Source of the DNA: Cryobacterium sp. CG_9.6
Lineage (GTDB): Bacteria > Actinomycetota > Actinomycetes > Actinomycetales > Microbacteriaceae
Direction: 5' to 3'
Length of the DNA: 64,000 bases
NCBI RefSeq assembly: GCF_029893365.1
Contig: NZ_JARXUZ010000001.1
Span: 2,728,001-2,792,000, forward strand
Position numbers and translations under genes: made by a program. The notes under the pieces were generated by a model, which did no database searches, was not told where the DNA came from, and worked only from the letters and a program-made list of their open reading frames with translations. Positions 16,872-26,000 of this stretch are shown here, one piece after another (position 1 is the first letter of the stretch; the number at the start of each line of letters is the position of its first letter).

Positions 16872-17765
16872 TTAGTCCATCTGCTTCACGAATTCGTGCA
16901 GCCACGGCTTGAGGTCAACACCAAGGTCTTCCCTGTCGACGGCGAGCTGCACAATGGCCTTGATGTAGTCGAGGCGGTCGCCGGTGTCATAACGCCGGCC
17001 GCGGAAGATGACGCCGTACACGCCGCCGGTCTCATCGGGGTTGGCGGCCATCTCCTGCAGCGCGTCGGTGAGCTGGATCTCATTACCCTTGCCCGGTGCG
17101 GTGTGCTCCAGAATGTCGAAGACCTCGGGGCGCAGCACGTAGCGACCGATGATGGCCAGGTTGGAGGGAGCTTCCTCCGCGCTCGGCTTTTCGACCAGAC
17201 CGGTGATGCGCACCACGTCCGGGTCGTCGGTGGGCTCGATCGCGGCGGCACCGTACATGTGGATCTGCGAGGGGTCGACCTCCATGAGGGCAACAATGCT
17301 GGTGTTGCGCTTCATCTGCTCGTCGATCATCTGTGTGAGCAACGGGTCGCGGGCATCGATGATGTCGTCACCGAGCAGTACGGCGAAGGGCTCGTGGTTG
17401 ATGTGCATGCGGGCGCGGAGCACGGCGTGACCGAGGCCGCGCGGGTCACCCTGACGCACGTAGTGAATGTCGGCCAGCTCGTTCGACTCGCGCACCCGGG
17501 CGAGACGGGCGTGGTCGCCCTTGCGCTCCAGCATGGCCTCGAGCTCCGTCATGCGGTCGAAGTGGTTTTCGAGTGCGTTTTTGTTGCGGCCCGTGACCAT
17601 GAGAATGTCACTCAGACCCGAGGCCACGGCCTCTTCGACGACGTACTGAATGGCCGGCTTGTCAACGACCGGCAGCATTTCCTTCGGCATTGCCTTGGTG
17701 GCAGGCAGAAAGCGCGTGCCGAGTCCTGCTGCCGGAATGACGGCCTTTGTAATTTGGGTTCCCAT
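16872..17765 (-). CDS. galU: UTP-glucose-1-phosphate uridylyltransferase
   Basis: A 297-aa nucleotidyltransferase making UDP-glucose from UTP and glucose-1-phosphate. The nucleotide-binding motif AVIPAAGLGTRFLPATKAMP starts at residue 8, with KEMLPVVDKPAIQYV next. The sugar-binding VEKP motif and the C-terminal RRYDTGDRLDYIKA are also present. The start MGTQ (17765) is chosen over an upstream ATG that would overlap the divergent gene. Only 34 bp separate it from the divergent 5-formyl-THF cyclo-ligase start. Confidence 0.95.
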   Translation of the reverse strand: MGTQITKAVIPAAGLGTRFLPATKAMPKEMLPVVDKPAIQYVVEEAVASGLSDILMVTGRNKNALENHFDRMTELEAMLERKGDHARLARVRESNELADIHYVRQGDPRGLGHAVLRARMHINHEPFAVLLGDDIIDARDPLLTQMIDEQMKRNTSIVALMEVDPSQIHMYGAAAIEPTDDPDVVRITGLVEKPSAEEAPSNLAIIGRYVLRPEVFDILEHTAPGKGNEIQLTDALQEMAANPDETGGVYGVIFRGRRYDTGDRLDYIKAIVQLAVDREDLGVDLKPWLHEFVKQMD

Positions 17766-17799
17766 GGCCCCTACGTTAGCGGCATCTAGAATGTGACGT

Positions 17800-18378
17800 A
17801 TGGACTCAGACATCGCTCACCGCAAGCGAGCGCTCCGCGCTGAGTTACGGGAACGCCGCCGCAACCTCACTTCGCGCGAGCGCGAGGCCGCGACGGCCGG
17901 TTTCACCGCCAACTTGCAGAGCCTCGTTATCGATCTTTCCGCTCGTTCACTGTCGTGTTACCTGTCAGCGACGAATGAACCCAACACTCGGCCCTTTCTT
18001 AACTGGGCGCACGACCAGGGTCTCACCGTCCTCCTCCCCATTTCGAGGGAGGACGGTTTGCTCGACTGGACCGTGGGCGACAACGAGTCAGAATTCGAGG
18101 GTATCGCCGGTGTGCCGGAGGCGGTGGGTGAACTCCTCGGCCCCATTGCCATCAACAACGTTGATCTCATCATCGTGCCGGCCGCAGCAGTGGATGCGAC
18201 GGGGTTGCGGATGGGCTGGGGCCGCGGGTATTTCGACAAAACACTGGGTTCCATGGAAAAATGTCCTCCGGTGTATGCCCTCGTTTTTGACAGTGAGTAC
18301 GTGGACGATGTGCCCCGCGAGGTTCACGACCAGCCCGTCAACGGCCTCGTCACCCCCACGCGAATTATCGCGTTCTAG
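17800..18378 (+). CDS. 5-formyltetrahydrofolate cyclo-ligase
   Basis: A 192-aa enzyme converting 5-formyl-THF to 5,10-methenyl-THF with ATP. The N-terminal basic helix KRALRAELRERRRNL and the C-terminal signature RMGWGRGYFDKTL are both family hallmarks. Divergent from galU, as in many actinobacteria, and followed by the FmdB-like and mscL genes on the same strand. Confidence 0.93.
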   Translation: MDSDIAHRKRALRAELRERRRNLTSREREAATAGFTANLQSLVIDLSARSLSCYLSATNEPNTRPFLNWAHDQGLTVLLPISREDGLLDWTVGDNESEFEGIAGVPEAVGELLGPIAINNVDLIIVPAAAVDATGLRMGWGRGYFDKTLGSMEKCPPVYALVFDSEYVDDVPREVHDQPVNGLVTPTRIIAF

Positions 18379-18427
18379 TTTTACCCGGCACGCAAACGCG
18401 TACCGCGCCTTACCAGCTGGAGATTCA

Positions 18428-18796
18428 GTGCCTACCTATTCTTACCGTTGCACCGAGTGTGACACCGCCTTCGACATCCAGCAGGCCTTCACCGACCACT
18501 CGCTCACGGTGTGTCCCACCTGCCAGGGAAAGCTCCGCAAGGTCTTCTCGTCCATCGGCGTGACCTTCAGCGGATCGGGCTTCTACAGCAACGACTCGAA
18601 GAGCGATTCCAAACGCTCTAACCCCAACCTCGACCGCAAGCCGAGCGAGAAGTCCGACAGTAAATCAGACTCGACGTCATCGTCTACGCCGTCTGCACCG
18701 CCCAGCACGCCGGCCAAGAAGGACAGTGCTCCCGCGTCGTCGTCGTCATCGTCGTCGTCTTCCAGTTCATCCACGTCCGCAGCCAAGGCCTCCTGA
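18428..18796 (+). CDS. FmdB-type zinc-ribbon protein with Ser-rich tail
   Basis: A 122-aa protein. Residues 1-45 are the FmdB zinc ribbon with two CxxC knuckles (YRCTEC and CPTC). The remaining part is a low-complexity Ser/Lys/Pro tail with a Ser run of about 12. It starts at GTG 18428 (GGAG 6 nt upstream), giving the usual family start PTYSYRC. The function is unknown; the fold suggests a regulatory nucleic-acid- or protein-binding role. Three bases separate its stop from the first possible mscL start. Confidence 0.85.
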   Translation: MPTYSYRCTECDTAFDIQQAFTDHSLTVCPTCQGKLRKVFSSIGVTFSGSGFYSNDSKSDSKRSNPNLDRKPSEKSDSKSDSTSSSTPSAPPSTPAKKDSAPASSSSSSSSSSSSTSAAKAS

Positions 18797-18844
18797 GGCA
18801 TGTCACGTGGCGTTGTCACCCAAGTACTTCGTCTGGAGCACCCT

Positions 18845-19288
18845 TTGCTAAGTGGATTCAAAGAGTTCATCATGCGCGGAAACGTGATCGATCTTGCCGT
18901 GGCCGTGGTCATAGGCACGGCGTTCACGGCCGTTGTCACCGCGATTGTGACCAGCGTCTTCAATCCGTTGATCGCCGCGATCTTCAACTCGGAGACCCTC
19001 AGCGAGGCGCTGCGGATCCCGCTGCGTGCCGGCAATAACCCGCCCGAGCTGGCTCTCGGCGCCGTGCTCGCCGCGCTGATCAACTTTGTGCTGATCGCCG
19101 CGGTGGTCTATTTTGTCTTCGTGCTGCCGCTGAACAAGCTCAAGGAGTCTCAGGACCGCCGTCGGAACGCGGGTGTTCCCGTCGCCGTTGTTGCGCAGCC
19201 CACCACCGAACTCGACCTGCTCACCGAGATCCGCGACCTGCTCGCCAAGAACGCGGCTTCGTCCGCAGTTGAGCCACCGAAGCACTAG
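18845..19288 (+). CDS. mscL: Large-conductance mechanosensitive channel
   Basis: A 147-aa channel releasing solutes on hypo-osmotic shock; two membrane helices (VIDLAVAVVIGTAFTAVVTA and an ALINFVLIAAVVYFVFVLPL-type second helix) and a C-terminal helical bundle. The TTG at 18845 is preferred over the ATG at 18800: GGAG lies 6 nt before it and it yields the canonical start LSGFKEFIMRGNVID. The upstream ATG would add 15 atypical residues. Confidence 0.92.
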   Translation: MLSGFKEFIMRGNVIDLAVAVVIGTAFTAVVTAIVTSVFNPLIAAIFNSETLSEALRIPLRAGNNPPELALGAVLAALINFVLIAAVVYFVFVLPLNKLKESQDRRRNAGVPVAVVAQPTTELDLLTEIRDLLAKNAASSAVEPPKH

Positions 19289-19293
19289 CGTCC

Positions 19294-19829
19294 CCGCACC
19301 GCGCGCAGCACCGCGGCTACCGCTCCCGGTGTCGCTAGTTCAGGAGATCCGCACCGCGGCATCCGCTCGCCCCCGTCATTCCGCGGCGACCCCGCGGCCC
19401 AGGCGACTATCTCCTGAAGTAGCAACCACAAGGCCCGTCCAGCTGGCCAAGCAGGGGCACCGCACGGCGGCGAGGTCCGGCTATCCGCACCGCGCGCAGC
19501 ACCGCGGCTACCGCTCCCGGTGTCGCTACTTCAGGAGATCCGCACCGCGGCACCCGCTCGCCCCCGTCATTCCGCGGCGACCCCGCGGCCCAGGCGACTA
19601 TCTCCTGAACTAGCAACCACACGGCCCGCCCAGCAGGCCAAGCAGGGGCACCGCACGGCGGCGAGGTCCGGCTATCCGCACCGCGCGCAGCACCGCCGCG
19701 GCTACCGCTCCCGGTGTCGCTAGTTCAGGAGATCCGCACCGCGGCACGCGCGCGCCCCCGTCATTCCGCGGCGGCCCCGCGGCCCAGGCGAGTATCTCCT
19801 GAAGTAGCAACCAGAAGGGCCGTCCAGGG
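19294..19829. repeat. Tandem 191-bp repeat with palindromic arms (2.8 copies), no gene
   Basis: Three head-to-tail units start at 19294, 19485 and 19676; the last is cut short at about 19829 and holds a 3-bp insertion near its start. Each unit contains a roughly 90-bp inverted-repeat element bounded by GCTA(G/C)TTCAGGAGAT and its reverse complement: arms 19334-19348/19409-19423, 19525-19539/19600-19614, 19719-19733/19794-19808. Open frames across it are repeat artefacts, with no ribosome binding site or family match. It fills the gap between mscL and the convergent ABC operon. Confidence 0.9.
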
Positions 19830-19842
19830 GGCGTTGGCGGCT

Positions 19843-20634
19843 CTAGTCGCGGGCGATCTCGTGCGCGAGCGCATCAAGCTCGGCACCGCCGGCCATGAGC
19901 CGGGTGAGCTCGGCAATCTCGATGTCTGCCTTGGCGAACTCGCCGAGGCTCGCCCCGCGATTGAGCAGCAGGAACCGGTCCCCCACCGGGTAGGCGTGGT
20001 GCGGGTTGTGGGTGATGAACACGAGGCCGAGGCCGCTGTCGCGTGCCTGTGCGATGTAGCGCAGCACGATTCCGGCCTGCTTCACTCCCAGCGCGGACGT
20101 GGGTTCATCGAGGATGACCACCTTGGCCCCGAAGTGCACAGCGCGGGCAATGGCCACGGATTGGCGCTCGCCCCCGGACAGTGTGCCGATGGGCTGGGTC
20201 ACGTCGCGCAGGTCGATGCCCATGCGCGCCAGCTCGTGCTTCGTGATGGCCTTCATCTCTCGCACCTTGAGACTGCTGAACGGCCCGACACCGGTCGACA
20301 GCTCCGCACCCAAAAAGAAGTTGCGCCACACGGGCATCAGGGGGACGACGGCAAGGTCCTGGTAGACCGTGGCGATCCCGGAGTCGAGGGCGTCTCGCGG
20401 CCCCGTGAATCGCTTTTCGGTTCCGTTCAGAAGCAGAGAACCGGAGTCGTGGGCGTGGGCACCGGCGAGAATCTTGATGAACGTGGACTTGCCGGCGCCG
20501 TTGTCACCCAGTACACACAAAACCTGACCCGCATCCACCGCAGTGGAAATGTCGGTGAGGGCAATGATCGAGCCGTAGCTTTTGCCGAGGTGCCGCACCT
20601 CGAGAATCGGTGGTGTGCCTGTGTCGGTGTTCAT
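19843..20634 (-). CDS. CUT2-type sugar ABC transporter, ATP-binding protein
   Basis: A 263-aa ATPase with Walker [10 protein letters not shown], signature [15 protein letters not shown] and Walker [15 protein letters not shown]2 (ribose/xylose) ATPases usually have two ABC domains. This one has a single domain, like the fructose FrcA type. The start at 20634 overlaps the permease stop by 4 bp (ATGA). The longer frame upstream lies within the permease and is rejected. Confidence 0.9.
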   Translation of the reverse strand: MNTDTGTPPILEVRHLGKSYGSIIALTDISTAVDAGQVLCVLGDNGAGKSTFIKILAGAHAHDSGSLLLNGTEKRFTGPRDALDSGIATVYQDLAVVPLMPVWRNFFLGAELSTGVGPFSSLKVREMKAITKHELARMGIDLRDVTQPIGTLSGGERQSVAIARAVHFGAKVVILDEPTSALGVKQAGIVLRYIAQARDSGLGLVFITHNPHHAYPVGDRFLLLNRGASLGEFAKADIEIAELTRLMAGGAELDALAHEIARD

Positions 20635-21683
20635 TCTCGGACTCCGGCCTGTCGACGCACATACAGGTTGACCAGCACGGCCAGCAGAAGCATGCCGCCC
20701 AGAAATGCTTTCAGCCAGTTGTTGTCCCACTGGGCGAAGACGATCCCCTGCAGGGTCATACCGTAGATGAGTGCGCCGATGGCGGCACCAATAGCCGAGC
20801 CGAAGCCTCCGGTGAGGAGGCATCCGCCCACCACGGCACAGATGATGTAGATAAACTCCTGGCCGATTCCGGTGGTGGCCTGCACCGTGGACACGTCAAA
20901 GAGGGAGAGCATTCCCACCAGCCAGCCTGCCCCCGCTGTTCCCATGAACAGGCCAATCTTCGTTTTGACCACCGGAACCCCGGTCTGGCGGGCGCTTTGC
21001 TGCTGCCCGCCCACGGCAAAGATCCAGTTTCCGTAGGTGGTGCGCAACAGTATCCAGGTGGCCACGACCGTGATCACCAACCACCACACCACAGAGATCT
21101 TCAGGTTGAGACCGAGGATGGGGAGCGTCGATCCGAAAAAGCCCGCGACGACATCGAACCCGGGAACGGCGGCCATGCCCTGAATGGCAACCTGCCCGGT
21201 CACCAGCTTGGTTCCGGCGAGGTTGACACCCTGCAAGATGAAGAATGTTCCCAGCGTGACGATGAAGCTGGGCAGCCCGGTTTTCATGACAACAAAACCG
21301 TTGAACGCGCCTACCGACAGCGCGACCCCCAGCGCCACAAGCATGGCAACCCAAATATTCATGCCATATTGCGTGGTGAACGCACCCACCAGAAGCCCGG
21401 TTGTTCCCGTCATGGCGCCCGCCGACAGATCGAATTCGCCGCCGATCATCAGCATGGCCACCGCCACGGCCATGATTCCAAACAATGACGCGGAGAACAG
21501 CCAGGTTGCCACGCCAGCCGGCGACAAAAACGCGTCCGTGATCAGGGAGAAGAACACAAAGATCCCGAGCGCGGCCACGAGGGCGCCAATCTCGGGACGC
21601 CGCAGGAGCAGCACGACCGGCCGGGTGGAAACCACACGTTCTTCCGTCACCTCCCTGACCGATGCAGCGGGGGTCCTACTCAT
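20631..21683 (-). CDS. CUT2-type sugar ABC transporter, permease
   Basis: A 350-aa permease with about eight to ten membrane helices and the family stretch [20 protein letters not shown]. The EAA-like region near [20 protein letters not shown] is also present. It works with the ATPase and lipoprotein encoded next to it. The sugar cannot be inferred from sequence. Confidence 0.9.
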   Translation of the reverse strand: MSRTPAASVREVTEERVVSTRPVVLLLRRPEIGALVAALGIFVFFSLITDAFLSPAGVATWLFSASLFGIMAVAVAMLMIGGEFDLSAGAMTGTTGLLVGAFTTQYGMNIWVAMLVALGVALSVGAFNGFVVMKTGLPSFIVTLGTFFILQGVNLAGTKLVTGQVAIQGMAAVPGFDVVAGFFGSTLPILGLNLKISVVWWLVITVVATWILLRTTYGNWIFAVGGQQQSARQTGVPVVKTKIGLFMGTAGAGWLVGMLSLFDVSTVQATTGIGQEFIYIICAVVGGCLLTGGFGSAIGAAIGALIYGMTLQGIVFAQWDNNWLKAFLGGMLLLAVLVNLYVRRQAGVRE

Positions 21684-21719
21684 GAGCGTCCGTTCGGGTG
21701 GGTGAGAGCATCGGTCGAG

Positions 21720-22718
21720 TTAGCGGGTGCCGTTTCCGGCGTATTCCGCCACCTGCGACGCATTCTCCTTGGTGATGTAGCCCGGACCGGAGTACACGGG
21801 CGCGCCACCGCCCACGATGTTTCCGTTGCTCCAGTACAGCTCAAAGAACGTCACCGGGAGATAGCCCTGCAGATACGGCTGCTGATCGATCGCAAAAAGA
21901 ATCTTGTCGTCCTGGATGAGCTTCGTGACATCGCTGGACACATCAAATGTGCCCACCTGAGCCGAACTCGCAGCCTCCTCAACGGCCTGCGCCGCCGCCA
22001 CCGCAATGGCGGGGTTGAGAGTGAGTACGGCGTCAATGCTCGGGTCAGCCAGCAACGCGCTCGTGATGGTGTTCTGCGCATCGGCGATATTGGCCACGTC
22101 AACCTGCACGTTTTTGATCGCACCGCCGAAGGTGTCCGCGGCACCGGCGCACCGATCCTCGAGGCCCTTGTTGCCGGCCTCATGAACAATGCAGATCACA
22201 TTGGTGGCCCCGGCGTCGGTGAACTGCTGACCCGCACCCTGCCCTGCGGGGAATTCGCTCTGACCCACGTGGGTCATCGCACCGAACGCCGCCGACTCTT
22301 CGGCACCCGAGTTAATGGTGATGACCGGAATCTTGGCGGCCACGGCATCGGCAATGGCGCCCTTGACACCATCAGGGTTGGCCATGGACACAATAATGCC
22401 GTCGACGTCAGCGGCGATGGCGGTCTCAATGAGCTGACTCTGCTTCTGCGGGTCCGGGTCACCCTGGTACGTGATCGTGGCCCCGTAGACCTCGGCAGCG
22501 GCTTCTGCCCCCGACTTCACCACGTCCCAGAAGGGGTCCCCCGGCACGGAGTGCACCACCAGAGCGAACGTACGCTCGCTCGACTCAGCCGCGGACGTGG
22601 GTGCCGCCGTGGGGGTGCATCCGCTCAGCAGGAGGGGAACCGTGGCGGCGGCGACAAGCAGGCCGATCAGGCCGCGACGGGTTCTGGGCAACATGGGGGC
22701 AGCGGTGAGTCGTGACAT
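21720..22718 (-). CDS. Sugar ABC transporter substrate-binding lipoprotein
   Basis: A 332-aa periplasmic-binding protein (type 1, ribose-like). The lipoprotein signal has RRGLIGLLVAAA and lipobox LLLSGC; the mature part begins with an Ala/Thr/Ser linker. Family stretches VVHSVPGDPFWDVVKSGAEA and DGIIVSMANPDGV are visible. It is first in the operon, 36 bp before the permease. The upstream frame extension is rejected because the signal peptide starts at MSRLTAA. Confidence 0.9.
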   Translation of the reverse strand: MSRLTAAPMLPRTRRGLIGLLVAAATVPLLLSGCTPTAAPTSAAESSERTFALVVHSVPGDPFWDVVKSGAEAAAEVYGATITYQGDPDPQKQSQLIETAIAADVDGIIVSMANPDGVKGAIADAVAAKIPVITINSGAEESAAFGAMTHVGQSEFPAGQGAGQQFTDAGATNVICIVHEAGNKGLEDRCAGAADTFGGAIKNVQVDVANIADAQNTITSALLADPSIDAVLTLNPAIAVAAAQAVEEAASSAQVGTFDVSSDVTKLIQDDKILFAIDQQPYLQGYLPVTFFELYWSNGNIVGGGAPVYSGPGYITKENASQVAEYAGNGTR

Positions 22719-23063
22719 GGTGAACTGGGCTCCTGGGCACGGGCGCGGATGGTGGGGAGGACGAGCGCGGAAGGCCGGTGCGCTCGCTTCGCGCCTTCGC
22801 CGGTCTTTTGGACCGATTCCCCCAGAATACGCCCCGGCAGACCCACAATGGTGGTTACCAGTGCGGCGGCCGGTCCTGACGCAGCCGCGCGTCGTTCGCG
22901 CTCGGGGTCGCGCCACCGTGGGCAACACCCCCCTCTTCGCGCAATACGGGCGGATGCGGGTTGGGATCAGTCCCGGGGGCCGGGAGCAGTTTGGCGCGGC
23001 GTGCGGTGCCCGCCGCCCGCACAATCGGCTGGCGCTCGGTGCCCCGCTTCGAAACCGGGTCCA
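22719..23063. other. Intergenic region upstream of the sugar ABC operon
   Basis: 345 bp between the binding-protein start and the convergent stop of the helicase-like gene. Open frames here are shadows with no ribosome binding site. It must hold the promoter of the ABC operon, but I see no convincing operator palindrome or RNA structure in it. Confidence 0.5.
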
Positions 23064-26000
23064 TCAGGACAGCGGCCGTACCGGGTCACCCTGACCGGCA
23101 GAGCCGATGCCCGGGCGTTCGACACCAACGATTGACGCCACGCGAGCGGCGACGGCGTCGGGGTTGCTGAACAATTCGAAGCTGTGCACGCGCAGGTAGT
23201 GCCAGCCCAGACGACGAAGCACCTCGGGGCGAAGCCTGAGGGACTCGCGCAGGCTCGCCCGGCCCACCACGGCATCCGTTTCCACCACGATGGCACGACC
23301 CAGGTGCGATGCCGCGAGAGCCAGCTTGCCGCGATGCCCGAGGGTCACCGTGAGCCCAAGGCGTTCCAGGCGACCCGCCAGATCAACGAGCATGGCCTCG
23401 CTCGCATCGGGCACCTGAACCTCAACGCTGCGGGCCTCGGTTTCGCTGAGCACCTGCGCGAGGGCAAGTATGCCGTGGCGCTGGCGGTCCACCTCGATGT
23501 CGGAGGGGCGGAAGCACGACACGATGTCCATTGACCGACGGGCGCGCGTCATTCCGATTGCGAGCAGGCGTTCGCCGCCCGGTTCGCCCAGCGACCCGAA
23601 GTTGGACAGCAGGCGTCCGTGGGGCGTGCGCCCGTAACCGATGGAGAAGATGACCCGGTCGCGGCTCTGTGCCACGGCCTGCTCCAGGGTGAGAACGGTG
23701 AACGGCTCGGCGCGATCCTTCAAAATGAAGTCGGAGAGGTCGGTGCGTTTGGCGAACGCGGCAAGCACGGCCTGGTGCACGCGCACCGAGTGCCGGGCAC
23801 TGGCGGTGATGACCATGAGCGATTCGCGGGGACGCTTCATCGCGTGGTCGATCACCAGTTCCACGACCTTGACAACTTCGGCGTCGACGCTCTCAATGGC
23901 GCCGCTGTCGGCGTCGGGCATTCCGCGTCCGCCGGCCACGTAGTTGATGCTGAGGCTCCCGTGCCCCAAATAACTTCCCGCCCACGGCAGCGAGTCGATG
24001 CGTCCGCCGTAGAAGCGGTGATTCACGAGCTCCGCGAGGTCTTCTCCCCCGGCCCGGTAGCTGCGGGTGAGGGTGAGCGTGGGCAGCAACTCGCCCAGCC
24101 GAGCGAGCGCGGAGTCGGCGTGCATCGCGTCGACGGTGACGGTGGGTTCGGTGCCCGGTTCCGCAGCGTCCCGAATGCCGGTTTCAAATGACGACGGTGT
24201 CTGGGTGACGGGGTCGCCGAAGGCCACAATCTGCCGACCGCGGCGAATGGCCCCCACGTTTTCGGCGAGGGTGGTGGCCCCGGCATCCACGAGCAGCACG
24301 GTATCGAAGCTGATGCGATCCGAGATGCCGGCCATCTCATAGGGCGACGCGAGCCACACGGGCGCGAGCACGCGGCCGAGGTGCGGCGCCACGTCGTTCA
24401 ACCGTGCCGGGGTCGCGCGATCGGCGCGCAGCAGTCGCCGCAGCTGATCGGCCTCGTCGGGCCAGTCCACCACGCCGATCTTCCACGTCTCGGCCAGCAG
24501 CCACGCCAGAAGCTGGCCGGTAGCGGATGCGTGCGCCTCGTCCACGAGTTTGAAATCGGCTTCGAGGCGGTCCAGAACGCCGGTGTTCGCGTTCAGCAGC
24601 GCGCGGTCTCCCGAGAGCATGGTTTCGAGCACCGACTGCCACCACGCGAGTTCCAGCTCGGCGGCCACGTTCTGCTCCGACACGTGTCGCTGAGACAGGT
24701 CCATCATCAGTGGGTCGAGGTTGTTCTCGCGCAGGGTGGCGAGCAGCGCCGTACGCTCGTGCAGGTTGGCCAGCACCTCGCTCTCGGCGGCAAGGCCGGC
24801 AATCGTGTAAATCAGTTCCTTGATCGGACGGGACACCAGGGCACGTGTTGTGCCGGCTGCGCCGAGCGGAACATCGAGGAGGCTCAGGTCTTCGGAAACC
24901 CGCTGATAGGCGACATGCACGTCGTTGATGCCCACCGGAACCTCCGGAGTGACGCCCGCCGCGGCGTAGCGCTGCCACAGGGTGCGCTGCTGCTGAATGC
25001 GCCGCAGGCTCTCGTTCATGTCGGTGACCCGAACTCCGGGACGCAAATACTCGTCGGCCAACTTGCGCAGTCGGCGACGGTTGGCCGATGTCATCTCCGT
25101 CGATTCTCGGCGCGATGACGTGGCCGCAATCAGCTCGGTGAGGGATCGGTCGTAAACGGCCGGCTGAAACTTGTCGAGGGTCTCCCGAATATCGAGCAGC
25201 AACCGCAGGTACACGCCGAGCTCCGACACGGTTTCGAACGGACGCAACCGCGTCTGACCGACCAGTCCGGCGGCACGCTCCAAGAGGCGCGGAAGTTCGG
25301 TCTTGTTAATACGCTTGGCTAGCTGATGCGTGTTGGAGGCATCCGCTGTGGAGGTGAACGAGGCGCCATACCAGGGCGAGTCACCGGGTCCGTAGCGGAA
25401 TTCGCCGAGCGCTGCGGCCTTGATGAGCGTCGCGGCAGCGGCGGGCCGCGAGTAGGCGAGCAGCTCAAGCGCATGGCGGTCGAGGCGCGCGGTGGTGGAT
25501 GGCGGCGGCGACAGCTGGGCCAGACGGGCGAGTTCACCGAGGGCGTCGAGCACCGATACGCCAAGAGCCGAGTCGCGTCGCGTCAGCGCGGAGCGGTAGT
25601 CGAGCAGCACCTTGCGCAGGCGCACGAGGGCGTCATCCACGTCCCCCACGCGCGGCTGGGTGGCCTTCTCGTTGCGCGTGATCGACTGAATCAGGTCGCG
25701 CTTGAGGCTGCGCGGGGTGACGGCCACGCCCGGCAGACCCACCTGCACGAGGCGATGCGCAATGCCGTCGAGGCTCGAGCGGCGCGCACTCACCACGAGC
25801 ACCCGCTTGTGCTGTGCGATGAGGGAACCGATGGCGTTCACGATGGTTTGCGTGCCGCCGGTGCCCGGGAGCGTCTTCACCACAAGCGAGTTGCCCGCGG
25901 CAATTTGCGCCACCACGTTCTCCTGCTCGGGGTCCGCGTCAAGCAGCAGCACGTCCGTGGCCGGCGGGCGGGCGTCTTGCCCGATGGGCACCACCGGGTT

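Noticed and set aside
19173..19810. Several open frames across the 191-bp repeats
   Set aside because: They repeat with the DNA unit, switch frame between copies and lack initiation signals.
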